A stretch of 64,000 bases of DNA from Burkholderiaceae bacterium (GCA_023653055.1 JAMNXR010000001.1:62001-126000); one strand, 5' to 3'; positions 32,307 to 44,041 are shown, numbered from the stretch's first letter. Notes: generated by a model from the sequence alone, not told the origin. Translations and numbers: made by a program.

Positions 32307-32862
32307 AAACATCAGCATCCGCTAATCGAGAGCCTCGACTATCCTTGTCAGTCAAAATGGGTTCACAATCCTTGGGCCACTCAATGGATATTGCCGGATC
32401 ATTCCATAACAGGCAGCGCTCATCTGGTTGTGAATAATAGTCCGTCGTTTTATACAAAAAATCTGCTTCATGACTCAGCACTAAAAAACCATGCGCAAAT
32501 CCTGGCGGTATCCAGAGTTGACGATGATTTTGATCGCTTAGGTGAACGCCTGTCCATTTTCCAAACTCGGGATGGTGGCGTTGCAGATTAACGGTCACGT
32601 CAAAGACCTCGCCCTTTACGACGCGCACTAACTTTCCTTGCGCGTGTCGTATTTGATAATGTAAGCCTCTCAGCACACCTTTTTTACTCTGACTGTGATT
32701 GTCCTGAACGAAAGTCGGACTGAGGCCTGTTGCAGCTGCAAAATCTTGCTGATTAAAGCTTTCGTAAAAGAATCCTCTATCATCCTTGAGTACTTTCGGC
32801 TCAAGGATAAGAACACCAGATAAAGAAGTAGGTGTGACGTGATAAGGCAATCTGGACTCCAA
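32299..32862 (-). CDS. rfbC: dTDP-4-dehydrorhamnose 3,5-epimerase
   Basis: DDRGFFYESFNQQDF, QDNHSQSKKGVLRGLHYQ, WIPPGFAHGFLVLS. Confidence 0.96.
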   Translation of the reverse strand: MESRLPYHVTPTSLSGVLILEPKVLKDDRGFFYESFNQQDFAAATGLSPTFVQDNHSQSKKGVLRGLHYQIRHAQGKLVRVVKGEVFDVTVNLQRHHPEFGKWTGVHLSDQNHRQLWIPPGFAHGFLVLSHEADFLYKTTDYYSQPDERCLLWNDPAISIEWPKDCEPILTDKDSRGSRLADADVYE

Positions 32863-32882
32863 AGACGTGAGGGAAATGGAAT

Positions 32883-33767
<885 letters not shown>

Positions 33768-33923
33768 ATTTTTCTAAGTTGTTAGACGATGCGAATGAAG
33801 TCGAGTTTCGCTATTGTATTCACATGGCAAGGGGTAAATCGATTTTTAAAGGCAAGGGATTTAATGTTTTACCTAGCCCGTCGTACCCAAGGCCTCTGAC
33901 AATTGAACAGATACAATCAAGTC

Positions 33924-34862
33924 ATGACAGATATTTCAATCGCCTATATTGTTTTTAACCGCCCTCGCCATACGAGAGAAACTTTTCAGGCTATTCGTGC
34001 TGCGCGTCCGGCGCGCCTATTTATTATCGCGGATGGACCTCGTCCTGGGCATCCCACAGATGATGCGCGTTGTCAGGTTGTGCGTGAAATCGTTTCTCAA
34101 ATCGACTGGCCCTGTGAGGTACAGCGTAATTATGCTGACCAAAATCTAGGCTTGAAAAAACGCGTATCTAGCGGACTAGACTGGGTATTTAGTCAGGTTG
34201 AGCGCGCAATCATTCTTGAGGACGATTGTCTGCCGCACCCCGATTTTTTCCCGTTCTGCCAAGAGTTGCTTGAGCGGTATAAAGACGATGAGCGCGTCTG
34301 GACCATTACCGGTAATAACAACCAGAATGGTAAAAAAAGAAGTGACGACGCCTATTATTTTTCAAAATATGGCCATTGCTGGGGCTGGGCGACCTGGCGA
34401 CGCGCATGGGCGCAATACGACGGTGATATCAAGTTTTGGCCTGAATGGAAACTTTCTCAGGACTGGCGTAACAAGACGCCTGATTCCTATGAGCAAGCAT
34501 ATTGGATTGATATTTTTGACCGCATTTATCTTAAAAAAATTGACTCTTGGGCATATCCCTGGATGACGTGTCTCTGGTATCACGGCGGTCTAACCGCTAC
34601 GCCGCGTGTCAATCTTGTGACCAATATTGGTGTGGGCCCTGATAGCACCCATACACTCGCAGATAAGGATCAGCCCGGTGTTCCTCTCAGGCCGCTGGGT
34701 CAACTCACGCATCCACCTGAGGTCAGGCAACATCTAAAAGCGGATCAATACGTGTTTGATCACCTATTGGGTGGCTTGTACATGAAATTTCCTCGCACCT
34801 TATTGAAATTTCCGATTCGCGTGAAAAATAAACTCATCAGAATGTGGAAAGGTCAGCCTTAG
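33924..34862 (+). CDS. 'FNRP' family putative glycosyltransferase (copy 1)
   Basis: IAYIVFNRPRHTRETFQAIRAARP; AIILEDDCLPHPDFF; CWGWATWRRAW; ORF opens at 33903. Confidence 0.8.
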   Translation: MTDISIAYIVFNRPRHTRETFQAIRAARPARLFIIADGPRPGHPTDDARCQVVREIVSQIDWPCEVQRNYADQNLGLKKRVSSGLDWVFSQVERAIILEDDCLPHPDFFPFCQELLERYKDDERVWTITGNNNQNGKKRSDDAYYFSKYGHCWGWATWRRAWAQYDGDIKFWPEWKLSQDWRNKTPDSYEQAYWIDIFDRIYLKKIDSWAYPWMTCLWYHGGLTATPRVNLVTNIGVGPDSTHTLADKDQPGVPLRPLGQLTHPPEVRQHLKADQYVFDHLLGGLYMKFPRTLLKFPIRVKNKLIRMWKGQP

Positions 34863-34887
34863 TCGGCTGAGAATCCGATCGGTCCAT

Positions 34888-35703
34888 ATGCAACTTAAAA
34901 AAAATGCAGTCGTCATTCCGATCTATCAGACGTCCTTAAGTCCTGAGGAAATGTTTTCTATTCGTAATGCTGCACGTGTTTTAGCTAAATACGACCTTTT
35001 TTTTGTTGGTCCTGAAAAACTGGGTGTTTTTTTAGCCGAACTTTCAGCTCAATTTGACGGATTGATCGGCTATAAAACTTTTCCGGACCATTACTTCGCT
35101 GACATTGACGGCTACAACCGCCTCATGATGTCGAGCATGTTTTATCGGGCGTTTATTGATTATGAATATATCCTGATAGCGCAGACAGATTCTTTAGTAT
35201 TTAGGGATGAGCTTGATACTTGGGCGGCGAAGGGCTACTCATACATTGGTGCGCCCTGGTTTGTGGGTTATACCCAGCCGACCAAACCATTGCAGTTAGA
35301 TTGCGTTGGCAATGGCGGATTTTCTCTCAGGCGCATCCCGGACTTCCTTAGAGTTCTTGAGCAACCTAGGATTTTTAAAAATACACTTATGGAGTCCTGG
35401 CCTGGTAGTTGGCTCTCAAATACCTATCGCTACCTCAAGGATTACCACTCTTTTGTGTATAAAAACGTCCAGATCAATATTGATGTCAATGAGGATCTGT
35501 TTTGGAGTCTCTTTGTCGCTCCGCGCTGCGAGTTTTTTACTATCCCCGACGCATCCGAAGCTATCGCCTTTGCCTTTGAAGCACACCCAGAGTATTTATT
35601 TGAGCTTAATCAGCAGCAACTTCCCTTTGGATGCCATGCCTGGCAGCGTTACAACCCTGAATTTTGGGAGGGTATGATTGAGAAAAATGGGCTCAGACAA
35701 TAA
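34888..35703 (+). CDS. DUF5672-like putative glycosyltransferase
   Basis: YEYILIAQTDSLVFRDELDTWAAKGYSYIGAPWF; GNGGFSLRR. Confidence 0.75.
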   Translation: MQLKKNAVVIPIYQTSLSPEEMFSIRNAARVLAKYDLFFVGPEKLGVFLAELSAQFDGLIGYKTFPDHYFADIDGYNRLMMSSMFYRAFIDYEYILIAQTDSLVFRDELDTWAAKGYSYIGAPWFVGYTQPTKPLQLDCVGNGGFSLRRIPDFLRVLEQPRIFKNTLMESWPGSWLSNTYRYLKDYHSFVYKNVQINIDVNEDLFWSLFVAPRCEFFTIPDASEAIAFAFEAHPEYLFELNQQQLPFGCHAWQRYNPEFWEGMIEKNGLRQ

Positions 35704-35839
35704 TCAATAAAATCCCAATAAGATCAATGATCTAGAGCCGATAATTCATCGTTATAAAGAATAGTTGTCGTGTTATCATCCTAGCCTAGTTAAATGCACG
35801 CTTTTGAGTGCACATTGATAGCTTAAAGGCTCAAAAACA

Positions 35840-36937
35840 GTGCTTTTTGCCATACCTCATCTTGCGCTCACTACAGCGGGCCTGACCTCCTTCGCAATAT
35901 GCTTGGCCATTATCTGGACAAAGCACTTACATGGTGGGCACACGCTAGACTCTGAGTCGGGTGTACAAAAAATACATGAAGAACCTACCCCTCGTATCGG
36001 TGGATTAGCGATCTTGATCGGTTTAGTGGTCGGCTTTTTTTTTGCTCCGCCCGAGGTAGCCGCAGTACTAGGTCCGATTTTGATTGCCTCAATGCCAGCT
36101 TTTTTGGCGGGCGTAATAGAGGATGTTTTCAAGCGTGGCCGCGTCACAGAAAGATTGCTTGCAACCTTCGCGAGCGGAGTCTTAGCGTGGTGGTTAACGG
36201 GCGATAGCCTGACACGAATTGGCATAGGCGGTGTGGATTGGTTATTGGCGATTACACCCGTATCTGTTTTGTTCACTGCTTTTGCTGTAGGCGGCGTGGC
36301 CAATGCCATCAATATTATTGATGGGTTAAATGGTTTGGCGAGCGGGATTGTGTTGCTGTGTATGTCTACGCTCGGTTTAATTGCCTTTTTAGCAGGCGAT
36401 GCAGAAATGGCTAAGATATGTTTTATATTAGGTGGTGCAACGTTTGGTTTCCTGCTGATTAACTATCCTTATGGCAAGATTTTTATGGGGGATGGCGGGG
36501 CCTACTTACTCGGGTTCTTATTGGGTTGGGTCGCGGTGATGGTCGCGATGAGAAACCCCTCCGTGTCCCCTTGGGCACCATTGTTGGCCTGCGGATACCC
36601 GATCATTGAGGTGTTGTTTTCTATGGCGCGACGCAGGGCGCGCGCGTTAAAATTAGGCCATCCGGACAGGTTGCATCTCCATAGCTTGATATGGGCGCGC
36701 GTCACACGTAAATGGCTTGTTGGGCATACTCCCATTGTTCAAAATGCTGCGGTTTTGCCCATGATGTTGCTTTATGCACTGATTCCTGCCGTCATGTCGA
36801 TTGTGTTTCGCAAGAGTGCCGCGATGTTGATAGTCAGTTTTTTTGTTTGCGTATTTATCTATGCGCTCATCTACGCTCGGTTAGTGCACTTTCGCTGGAC
36901 CATGCCCTCCCTTAAACTAAGAAAAGTTTCGAGTTGA
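35840..36937 (+). CDS. WecA/MraY-family polyprenyl-phosphate sugar-1-P transferase (copy 2), GTG start
   Basis: IHEEPTPRIGGLAI, NAINIIDGLNGLASG, IFMGDGGAYLLGF, HPDRLHLHSLIWAR; same size and architecture as 10953..12056. Confidence 0.9.
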   Translation: MLFAIPHLALTTAGLTSFAICLAIIWTKHLHGGHTLDSESGVQKIHEEPTPRIGGLAILIGLVVGFFFAPPEVAAVLGPILIASMPAFLAGVIEDVFKRGRVTERLLATFASGVLAWWLTGDSLTRIGIGGVDWLLAITPVSVLFTAFAVGGVANAINIIDGLNGLASGIVLLCMSTLGLIAFLAGDAEMAKICFILGGATFGFLLINYPYGKIFMGDGGAYLLGFLLGWVAVMVAMRNPSVSPWAPLLACGYPIIEVLFSMARRRARALKLGHPDRLHLHSLIWARVTRKWLVGHTPIVQNAAVLPMMLLYALIPAVMSIVFRKSAAMLIVSFFVCVFIYALIYARLVHFRWTMPSLKLRKVSS

Positions 36938-37007
36938 TGCAAAGCATTTAAATATTTCGAGCATTAACAGTTAATCATTACCAATCAAATCAAAATTACC
37001 TACGATC

Positions 37008-37991
37008 ATGGCGATACAACAAGCAATGCCAAAGATATATGTCGCGGGACACCGCGGAATGGTTGGATCTGCCATCGTGCGTAATTTGATAGAGAAAGGA
37101 CATGACCCAGCTCGCATCATTGGTCGAACGCATGCAGAGCTAGACCTAACGGATCAAACAGCCGTTAGGCAGTTTTTTGCTATTGAAAAACCAGATCAGG
37201 TTTATTTGGCTGCTGCGAGAGTGGGTGGTATACATGCCAACAATACCTACCCTGCAGAATTCATTTACGACAATTTGATGGTGCAGGCAAACGTCATTGA
37301 TGCTGCCTTTAGAAACGGCGTAAAAAAATTATTATTTTTAGGTAGTAGTTGTATTTATCCAAAGCTTGCACCACAGCCGATGTCAGAAAATGCATTACTG
37401 ACAGGGTTTTTAGAGCCAACAAATGAGCCTTATGCCGTTGCCAAGATTGCCGGTATCAAGATTTGTGAAAGCTACAACCGTCAGTACGGCACAGATCACG
37501 GCGTGGACTATCGCTCGGTGATGCCTACCAACTTGTACGGCCCAGGCGATAACTACCATCCAGAAAACTCGCACGTAATTCCTGCACTCATTCGCCGATT
37601 TCACGAGGCAAAAGTTAACAGAATACCCACTGTCACTATCTGGGGATCTGGTAAGCCCTATCGTGAATTTTTGTTTGTAAACGACATGGCCTCAGCGAGT
37701 GTGTATGTAATGAACTTACCTAAAGCTCAGTACGAAGCGCACACGACCCCAATGCAAAGCCATATCAATGTGGGTTATGGCTCAGACATCACCATTGCGC
37801 AACTTGCGCAGACCGTAGGGAAGGTCATCGGTTACACGGGGCAAATAGACTTTGATTCTACCAAGCCAGATGGCGCACCGCGAAAGCTCATGAATAGCAC
37901 ATTGCTAAAAACTTTAGGCTGGAGTCCAAGTGTAGATATCGAAGAAGGATTGAGCCATGCTTACCAGGACTTTTTAAAACAAAGTGCTTAA
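37008..37991 (+). CDS. fcl: GDP-L-fucose synthase
   Basis: [61 protein letters not shown]. Confidence 0.96.
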   Translation: MAIQQAMPKIYVAGHRGMVGSAIVRNLIEKGHDPARIIGRTHAELDLTDQTAVRQFFAIEKPDQVYLAAARVGGIHANNTYPAEFIYDNLMVQANVIDAAFRNGVKKLLFLGSSCIYPKLAPQPMSENALLTGFLEPTNEPYAVAKIAGIKICESYNRQYGTDHGVDYRSVMPTNLYGPGDNYHPENSHVIPALIRRFHEAKVNRIPTVTIWGSGKPYREFLFVNDMASASVYVMNLPKAQYEAHTTPMQSHINVGYGSDITIAQLAQTVGKVIGYTGQIDFDSTKPDGAPRKLMNSTLLKTLGWSPSVDIEEGLSHAYQDFLKQSA

Positions 37992-38036
37992 GTGATTGGC
38001 GTTCGCTAATTACGCAGGCAATCATTTAGGTCAATA

Positions 38037-39881
38037 GTGAATATTGTTTCAGGCGTAGTTCTGCCATTTCAGCAACTCTACAAAATCTTGCCTCAGTCCA
38101 GCAAGCGGGGTTTGCCTTTTGTCATTTTTGTTAGTTTGATTGCCGCAATTTTTGAGACAGCGAGTGTGGCTTCGATCTTGCCGTTTATGGCGATCGTGAT
38201 GGACCCTAGCATTTTGTCAAAGTATCAGTGGCTAGACCAAGTACTTAAATTTTTAAATATACAGACGCAACAAGGCGCGGTCATTGGCGCAGGTGTTTTG
38301 ACGGTGACTGTGCTGGCAATCGGCAATATGGTGACAGCCGCCAACCTTTGGATTCAGACTCATTATTTAGCGCTCGCACGAAAAGAACTCTCTTCAGAGT
38401 TATTCACAGGTTATCTATATCTCCCGTATGCATTTCATGTGCAAAGAGATACCACATCGCTGAGCCGAGTTATCGGTGGCGATGTTGAATCTGCTTTGGG
38501 AGGTTTTTTAGCCTCTCTATTGGGTGTCGTTTCAAAAGGACTCAGTGGTCTTGTACTGATCAGTCTGATTATTGTCGTTGACCCGACGGTTGCCCTTGGA
38601 ACGGTTTTGGTGCTCGGTTGTGGCTACATGTTTGTTTATCGATTGATTCGTGCAAGGCAGGTACGACTTGGCGCAAAAATGATCGAGGCGAGTTTGACCG
38701 TTGGGCGCACAACGTTAGAGGGTTTGCACGGTGTTAAAGAGCTGCGTGTATTAGGGCGAGAGTCTGCCTCGACCGCAGAATTTAAGAAATCATTCTCAGA
38801 GCTCACAGAGACGCAAGCGTCGAATCAGTTGGCCTCAGCCTTGCCAAGATATGTCATTGAAGTATTTGCTTATGCAGGCATCGTGGCGGTCACACTTGCT
38901 TTTGTTTTAAAGGGCGAGGGGACTGCAGCGATTCCATCGCTAGCACTCTATGCCTTAGCCGGAAATAGATTGGTGCCTATTTTCCAGCAGTTTTTTGCAT
39001 CGGCCATTACGATCAAATATCACACGCGGGCGGTTGAGTCGCTGCAGGCGGATCTGGCGATTGTTCGAAACAGTACAAGTCAAGATTTCATTGAGCATGA
39101 CCAAGCGCTTGCATTTAAAAAGGAAATCGTGCTTAAAGATCTGACTTTCCAGTATCCCTCAGCGAATAGACCCGCATTAAATCAAGTCTCACTGACGATC
39201 CCACAAAATCAGAGCATCGGATTAGTGGGGAGAACGGGGTCAGGAAAAACAACACTCGCGGATGTGATACTCGGTCTTTATCCTCCTGCAAATGGAACCA
39301 TCTCGGTTGATGGGGTCAATCTGGTGGAGTCCAATGAGCGTGCCTGGCGCAAGCGAGTCGGGTACGTCCCGCAGAACGTATTTCTGACCAATGCTTCTGT
39401 CGCACGCAATATTGCACTTGGTATACCAGAGGAGCAAATTGATCACGCTGCAGTCAAGCGGGCGGCACAAATGGCGCAAGCAGAAGAATTCATTTCACAA
39501 CTTCCTGATGGTTACGGCACCATGGTGGGGGAACGCGGCGTGAAGTTATCTGGGGGGCAGCGTCAGCGACTTGGTATCGCCCGTGCGCTCTATCACAATC
39601 CGGATGTGCTCGTCTTTGACGAGGCGACGAGCGCACTGGACGGTATGACTGAAGATGCAGTCATGCAGGCAGTACAGAGCTTGAGTGCAGAACGAACCAT
39701 GATTCTGATTGCTCACCGCTTGAGAACTGTACAGGCATGTCATCGAATTGTGATTCTAGATGCTGGCCGAGTGGTCGCAGATGGTACCTATGATGAATTG
39801 ATGCGTTCCTCTGCTGCGTTTAAGCAATTGGCAGGGCAGGCTGCCGAGCAGTCCCCCACGTCGCTTCACACTCAAGAGTAA
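38037..39881 (+). CDS. ABC exporter, fused TMD-NBD (MsbA/PglK-like)
   Basis: Walker A GRTGSGKTTL, LSGGQRQRLGIARAL, VLVFDEATSALD; N-terminal 6 TM; GTG start likely. Confidence 0.9.
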   Translation: MNIVSGVVLPFQQLYKILPQSSKRGLPFVIFVSLIAAIFETASVASILPFMAIVMDPSILSKYQWLDQVLKFLNIQTQQGAVIGAGVLTVTVLAIGNMVTAANLWIQTHYLALARKELSSELFTGYLYLPYAFHVQRDTTSLSRVIGGDVESALGGFLASLLGVVSKGLSGLVLISLIIVVDPTVALGTVLVLGCGYMFVYRLIRARQVRLGAKMIEASLTVGRTTLEGLHGVKELRVLGRESASTAEFKKSFSELTETQASNQLASALPRYVIEVFAYAGIVAVTLAFVLKGEGTAAIPSLALYALAGNRLVPIFQQFFASAITIKYHTRAVESLQADLAIVRNSTSQDFIEHDQALAFKKEIVLKDLTFQYPSANRPALNQVSLTIPQNQSIGLVGRTGSGKTTLADVILGLYPPANGTISVDGVNLVESNERAWRKRVGYVPQNVFLTNASVARNIALGIPEEQIDHAAVKRAAQMAQAEEFISQLPDGYGTMVGERGVKLSGGQRQRLGIARALYHNPDVLVFDEATSALDGMTEDAVMQAVQSLSAERTMILIAHRLRTVQACHRIVILDAGRVVADGTYDELMRSSAAFKQLAGQAAEQSPTSLHTQE

Positions 39882-39883
39882 AT

Positions 39884-40852
39884 ATGATGCTGAATGCACC
39901 GATTGCCTTCATCATATTCAACCGCCCTCGTCATACGAGGCAGAGCTTTGAGGCGATACGCGCCCAGCGTCCAACTAAGCTTCTCATTATTGCTGACGGT
40001 CCAAGGACGGGGCATCCAACAGATGCTGATCGATGTCGTGAGACTAGAGAGGTTGTGGCAAACGTTGATTGGCCCTGCGAAGTTTTACGTGATTATTCTG
40101 ATGTCAATCTGGGTTGTAAATTACGGGTCAGTTCTGGTCTCGATTGGGTATTTAGCCAAGTTGAACGTGCAATTGTCCTTGAAGATGATTGCATTCCCCA
40201 TGAGGATTTCTTTTCCTTTTGTGACGATTTGCTTGAGCGTTACTCAAACGATGAGCGCGTATGGGTCGTGACGGGAAATAATTTTCAACATGATAAAAAA
40301 CGAGGTGATGCCTCGTATTATTTTTCTAAATTTAATCACTGCTGGGGATGGGCTACCTGGCGGCGTGCCTGGCAGCATTATCGTGTTGATATTCCTTTTT
40401 GGCCTGAATGGAAAGAGACCGCTGATTGGCGTAAAAAATTACCAGATTCAATCGAGCGAACTGTTTGGACAAACTTGCTTGACCGAGTCAAGCGAGGAGA
40501 AATTGATACTTGGGACTATCAGTGGACGGCCTGTGTCTGGTTTTATGGTGGATTAACCGCGACACCAAATGTCAATCTCGTTACGAATATTGGATTTGGC
40601 CCGGATGCAACCCATACTGTCACGACAGGCGATGAGGAGGGTTTGCCAATTTATCCTCTTGGGCCGCTCAGGCACCCAGCTGCCATTAAACAAAATCTCG
40701 CAGCCGATCAGCATGTTTTCAATCATAATTTCGGTGGCCTAGACCATCCTAACCGCTTAAAAAATCGCATTCATCGCAGATGGGCTCAATTTCTCCGATC
40801 TCCACAGTGGTTAGGAAAAAAAGTACGTCATCTGCTTGGACGGAATCTTTAG
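39884..40852 (+). CDS. 'FNRP' family putative glycosyltransferase (copy 2)
   Basis: IAFIIFNRPRHTRQSFEAIRAQRP; AIVLEDDCIPHEDFF; CWGWATWRRAW. Confidence 0.8.
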   Translation: MMLNAPIAFIIFNRPRHTRQSFEAIRAQRPTKLLIIADGPRTGHPTDADRCRETREVVANVDWPCEVLRDYSDVNLGCKLRVSSGLDWVFSQVERAIVLEDDCIPHEDFFSFCDDLLERYSNDERVWVVTGNNFQHDKKRGDASYYFSKFNHCWGWATWRRAWQHYRVDIPFWPEWKETADWRKKLPDSIERTVWTNLLDRVKRGEIDTWDYQWTACVWFYGGLTATPNVNLVTNIGFGPDATHTVTTGDEEGLPIYPLGPLRHPAAIKQNLAADQHVFNHNFGGLDHPNRLKNRIHRRWAQFLRSPQWLGKKVRHLLGRNL

Positions 40853-40853
40853 C

Positions 40854-42788
40854 ATGTGTGGGATTCTAGGACTGATCCACCGCGAGTCATGTACCCGTGC
40901 GCCATTAACGACTGAAGATTTAGCACGCCTATCGCATCGCGGCCCAGATGGGACCGGAGTCTTTACCGATGATCATGTGCAATTCGGTCATGCGCGGCTG
41001 TCAATTATTGATTTGACCGATGCAGGTCATCAGCCGATGCGTAGCGCAGATGGCAGATATGTCGTGACTTACAACGGTGAGATTTATAACTACCTTGAGA
41101 TCAAAGCAGAACTCGAATCACTAGGCGAAATATTTCACAGCCATTCTGACACTGAAGTTTTGCTCGTCGCTTATAAAGTATGGGGTGCTGATTGTCTCTT
41201 GCGATTTAGAGGCATGTTTGCATTTGTTATTTGGGATGCACAGGAAAAACTCGCTTTTTTGGGGCGTGATCGCTGTGGTGAAAAACCACTTTTCTATCAA
41301 ATCAATGCGGGCAAACTCACTTTTTCATCAGAATTAAAAGCACTCATTCCTTTGCTAGATGCACGACCAGAAATCGATGTATCCGTCGTGGATATGTACC
41401 TGCATTATCAGTATGTGCCTGAGCCTTTTACTTTGTTAAAAGGGGTGAATAAGCTTGCTGCGGGGCATAGCCTCACACTATCCATTGATCAATGGCAGGC
41501 TACACCTAAAAGATATTGGTGCATTGAAGCCGTCACTGACGCGAATCCTGAAAAGACAGACTCAGCCTTCATTCTTCCGCGCATACGTGAGGCCCTAGAG
41601 GATGCCGTCAAAATGACTTTGCGTTCCGATGTCCCGGTAGGCGTTGCGCTCTCCGGAGGCATTGATTCGGGCATGATCGCTGCGCTGGCGCAAAAAAATT
41701 ACCCTGAGCCCATGCACGCATTTTGTGTTGGCTATCCTGGACGTCCTGCTTATGACGAGCGTGCTCAGGCGCGTAAACTCGCTGAATCATTGGGTATGAT
41801 TGTGCATGAGGTTGAGTTACCGGTAGGCAGCTTCGTAGACTTCTTTCCAGAGCTGGTCACGGTGATGGACGAGCCCATTGCTGATCCCGCCGCATTTGGT
41901 CATTACTCTGTGCCACGCGCCGCAGCGGATCAGGGCATCAAAGTTTTATTGTCAGGCATCGGTGGCGACGAGATTTTCTGGGGCTATCCCTACGTAACAC
42001 AGTCTGTTGAGTTAAATCAGCAGATGCTTGATCACCCTTCGATCAAGTTTGCTGCGCAATGGCTTGGTTCGAGCAGCGCACAGCTGTTTTTGAATAAAGT
42101 CGCACATTATCCCCATGCACATCCAACGATTAAGAAATGGGCAGCTATTCTGCAAAAAGTAGGTGATACACACAACCCATCTGAGCAGTTGATGTATTAC
42201 ATGCTTCATCCGGATTTTGATGGCCCTTTTGCGCTGAAAGCTGAAGTGTATGGGTCTGCGATGCATTCGCTTGGTTCGGATTCACTTTTCAAACCTACCG
42301 CTATTGGTTTGCGATCGAGAGAAAAAATTCCCGCAGCAGTCATTCGTATGTTGTTTGATACCTGGTTAACTTCAAACTGTTTGTCCTTAGGAGATCGTGT
42401 CGGTATGGCGGTTGGCGTTGAAACCCGGATGCCGTTTTTAGATGCAAAGTTAATTGAGCTCGTGATGCAATTCAGGGCCAATCATCCTGATCACGCCCTT
42501 GGTCAAAAAGCCTGGTTGCGTGCGGCATTAAAAGGCGTTTTGCCGGATGAGGTGCTGAGTCGACCCAAAGCAGGTTTTCAACCTCCTTTGCAAGAGTGGC
42601 TTTCCGGAGTGGTGGGCCGATATGGAGAGATGCTGAGCAATGGGCAGCTTGTTAAAACAGGTGTGCTGGCTGCCGATAAAGTTGAGCATTTGCTTGGAAA
42701 CATAGCCAAACGGAATTGGACAGGTCTGTTCTTTACCTACAAGCTGTTGCTGCTGGAGATGTGGTATCAAAGAGTGGTGGCTAGATGA
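40854..42788 (+). CDS. asnB: Asparagine synthase (glutamine-hydrolysing)-type amidotransferase
   Basis: Class II glutaminase start MCGILGLIHRE with Cys2; SHRGPDGTG; synthetase PP-loop VGVALSGGIDSGMIAAL. Confidence 0.93.
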   Translation: MCGILGLIHRESCTRAPLTTEDLARLSHRGPDGTGVFTDDHVQFGHARLSIIDLTDAGHQPMRSADGRYVVTYNGEIYNYLEIKAELESLGEIFHSHSDTEVLLVAYKVWGADCLLRFRGMFAFVIWDAQEKLAFLGRDRCGEKPLFYQINAGKLTFSSELKALIPLLDARPEIDVSVVDMYLHYQYVPEPFTLLKGVNKLAAGHSLTLSIDQWQATPKRYWCIEAVTDANPEKTDSAFILPRIREALEDAVKMTLRSDVPVGVALSGGIDSGMIAALAQKNYPEPMHAFCVGYPGRPAYDERAQARKLAESLGMIVHEVELPVGSFVDFFPELVTVMDEPIADPAAFGHYSVPRAAADQGIKVLLSGIGGDEIFWGYPYVTQSVELNQQMLDHPSIKFAAQWLGSSSAQLFLNKVAHYPHAHPTIKKWAAILQKVGDTHNPSEQLMYYMLHPDFDGPFALKAEVYGSAMHSLGSDSLFKPTAIGLRSREKIPAAVIRMLFDTWLTSNCLSLGDRVGMAVGVETRMPFLDAKLIELVMQFRANHPDHALGQKAWLRAALKGVLPDEVLSRPKAGFQPPLQEWLSGVVGRYGEMLSNGQLVKTGVLAADKVEHLLGNIAKRNWTGLFFTYKLLLLEMWYQRVVAR

Positions 42789-44041
42789 ATCATCTATCAA
42801 TGACTCAGCCAATATCGGGGTTGCCAAGTATTCTCCTTTACAACCCCATCTCAGGTCACGGGCATCTGGACTCGTGGAATGCGATGTTTGTCTCGATCTT
42901 GCTAGATGCTGGATGGCGCGTTAATGCGATGACACCAGACGCGCAGGATTTAATGCAGCGACTCAAGTCTAAAAATCAAGCACGGTTGGAACGGCTGTAT
43001 GTGTTGGACTGGAATGTGTTGCGCCCAAGCTTTACGCAACGCGTATTGGGCCGGTTACAGAGAATGATAGGTATCCAATCCCGCGATCAAAACAATACAA
43101 AAGATTTAGATCCAAGGTTTCTGGACCCTTTGGAATTTGGACGTCGGATCAACGCTTCGATCAAAAAATGTAAATGGCCACCTTCGTTTGTGTTCAACAT
43201 GTACATGGATATGTATCCCAGTGAAGGGGCGAGATGGTTGCAGTTTGAAAACTTAAATACTCTGCCCTGGGCAGGTATTCGATTTGTACCGACACCTGAG
43301 CACTCGGAGATTTATTACACCCAAACAGCGCTCAAGGGGATGTGTTTCCTAGACGAGGGCGTTTGCGAGCAGGCGCAGCGGATCATGCCTGACAAAGTAT
43401 TTGGTTATCTGCCTGATATCACTGAAAATGCTTTGCCTTTAACTGAAAGTGCACTTGTTCGTGAAATCAAGGATAAAGCCCGCGGTCGCAAAATTATATT
43501 TATGGGCGGCACGATCGGAGGCAATAAAAATCTTGCCAGCTGGTACCAATTGATTCACCAAGCAGATGCACGCGCATTTTATTTTGTTCAGATCGGGGAA
43601 ATGTTTGAGAATACGCTCACACCTGAAGATGTGCTTGAGCTTGCCCGCATGAAAAAACAATGCCCAGAAAACCTCTACATAAAGCTTGAGTATTTGCCAG
43701 ATGAGGCGATGTTTAATGAGGTGATCCGGGCGAGCGATATTATTTTTGCGGTGTATCGCAACTTTAAGATTAGTAGCAACATGCCCGGTAAAGCTGCCGC
43801 GTTTAATATACCTATTCTTGTTGCCGAGGGATACCTGATGGGAGATCGCGTTTCAAAATACGGGATTGGCCTGACGGTACCAGAGCATGATGTCGGAGCG
43901 ATGATGGGCGCAATCAGCACGCTCGCGCATGCCTCTGGTTCGATGACAACTCAGTTTGAAGCGTACCGTCGCGACTTTAGTATTCAGGCGCTTAGCGAAA
44001 GATTCACGGATTTTCTTAAAAAGTGTGTGTCAAACGTATGA
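42785..44041 (+). CDS. 'YNPIS' family GT-B-like protein (copy 1)
   Basis: ILLYNPISGHGHLDSWNAMF; KIIFMGGTIGGNKNLASWY; SSNMPGKAAAFNIPILVAEGYLMGDRVSKYGIGL. Confidence 0.65.
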   Translation: MNHLSMTQPISGLPSILLYNPISGHGHLDSWNAMFVSILLDAGWRVNAMTPDAQDLMQRLKSKNQARLERLYVLDWNVLRPSFTQRVLGRLQRMIGIQSRDQNNTKDLDPRFLDPLEFGRRINASIKKCKWPPSFVFNMYMDMYPSEGARWLQFENLNTLPWAGIRFVPTPEHSEIYYTQTALKGMCFLDEGVCEQAQRIMPDKVFGYLPDITENALPLTESALVREIKDKARGRKIIFMGGTIGGNKNLASWYQLIHQADARAFYFVQIGEMFENTLTPEDVLELARMKKQCPENLYIKLEYLPDEAMFNEVIRASDIIFAVYRNFKISSNMPGKAAAFNIPILVAEGYLMGDRVSKYGIGLTVPEHDVGAMMGAISTLAHASGSMTTQFEAYRRDFSIQALSERFTDFLKKCVSNV

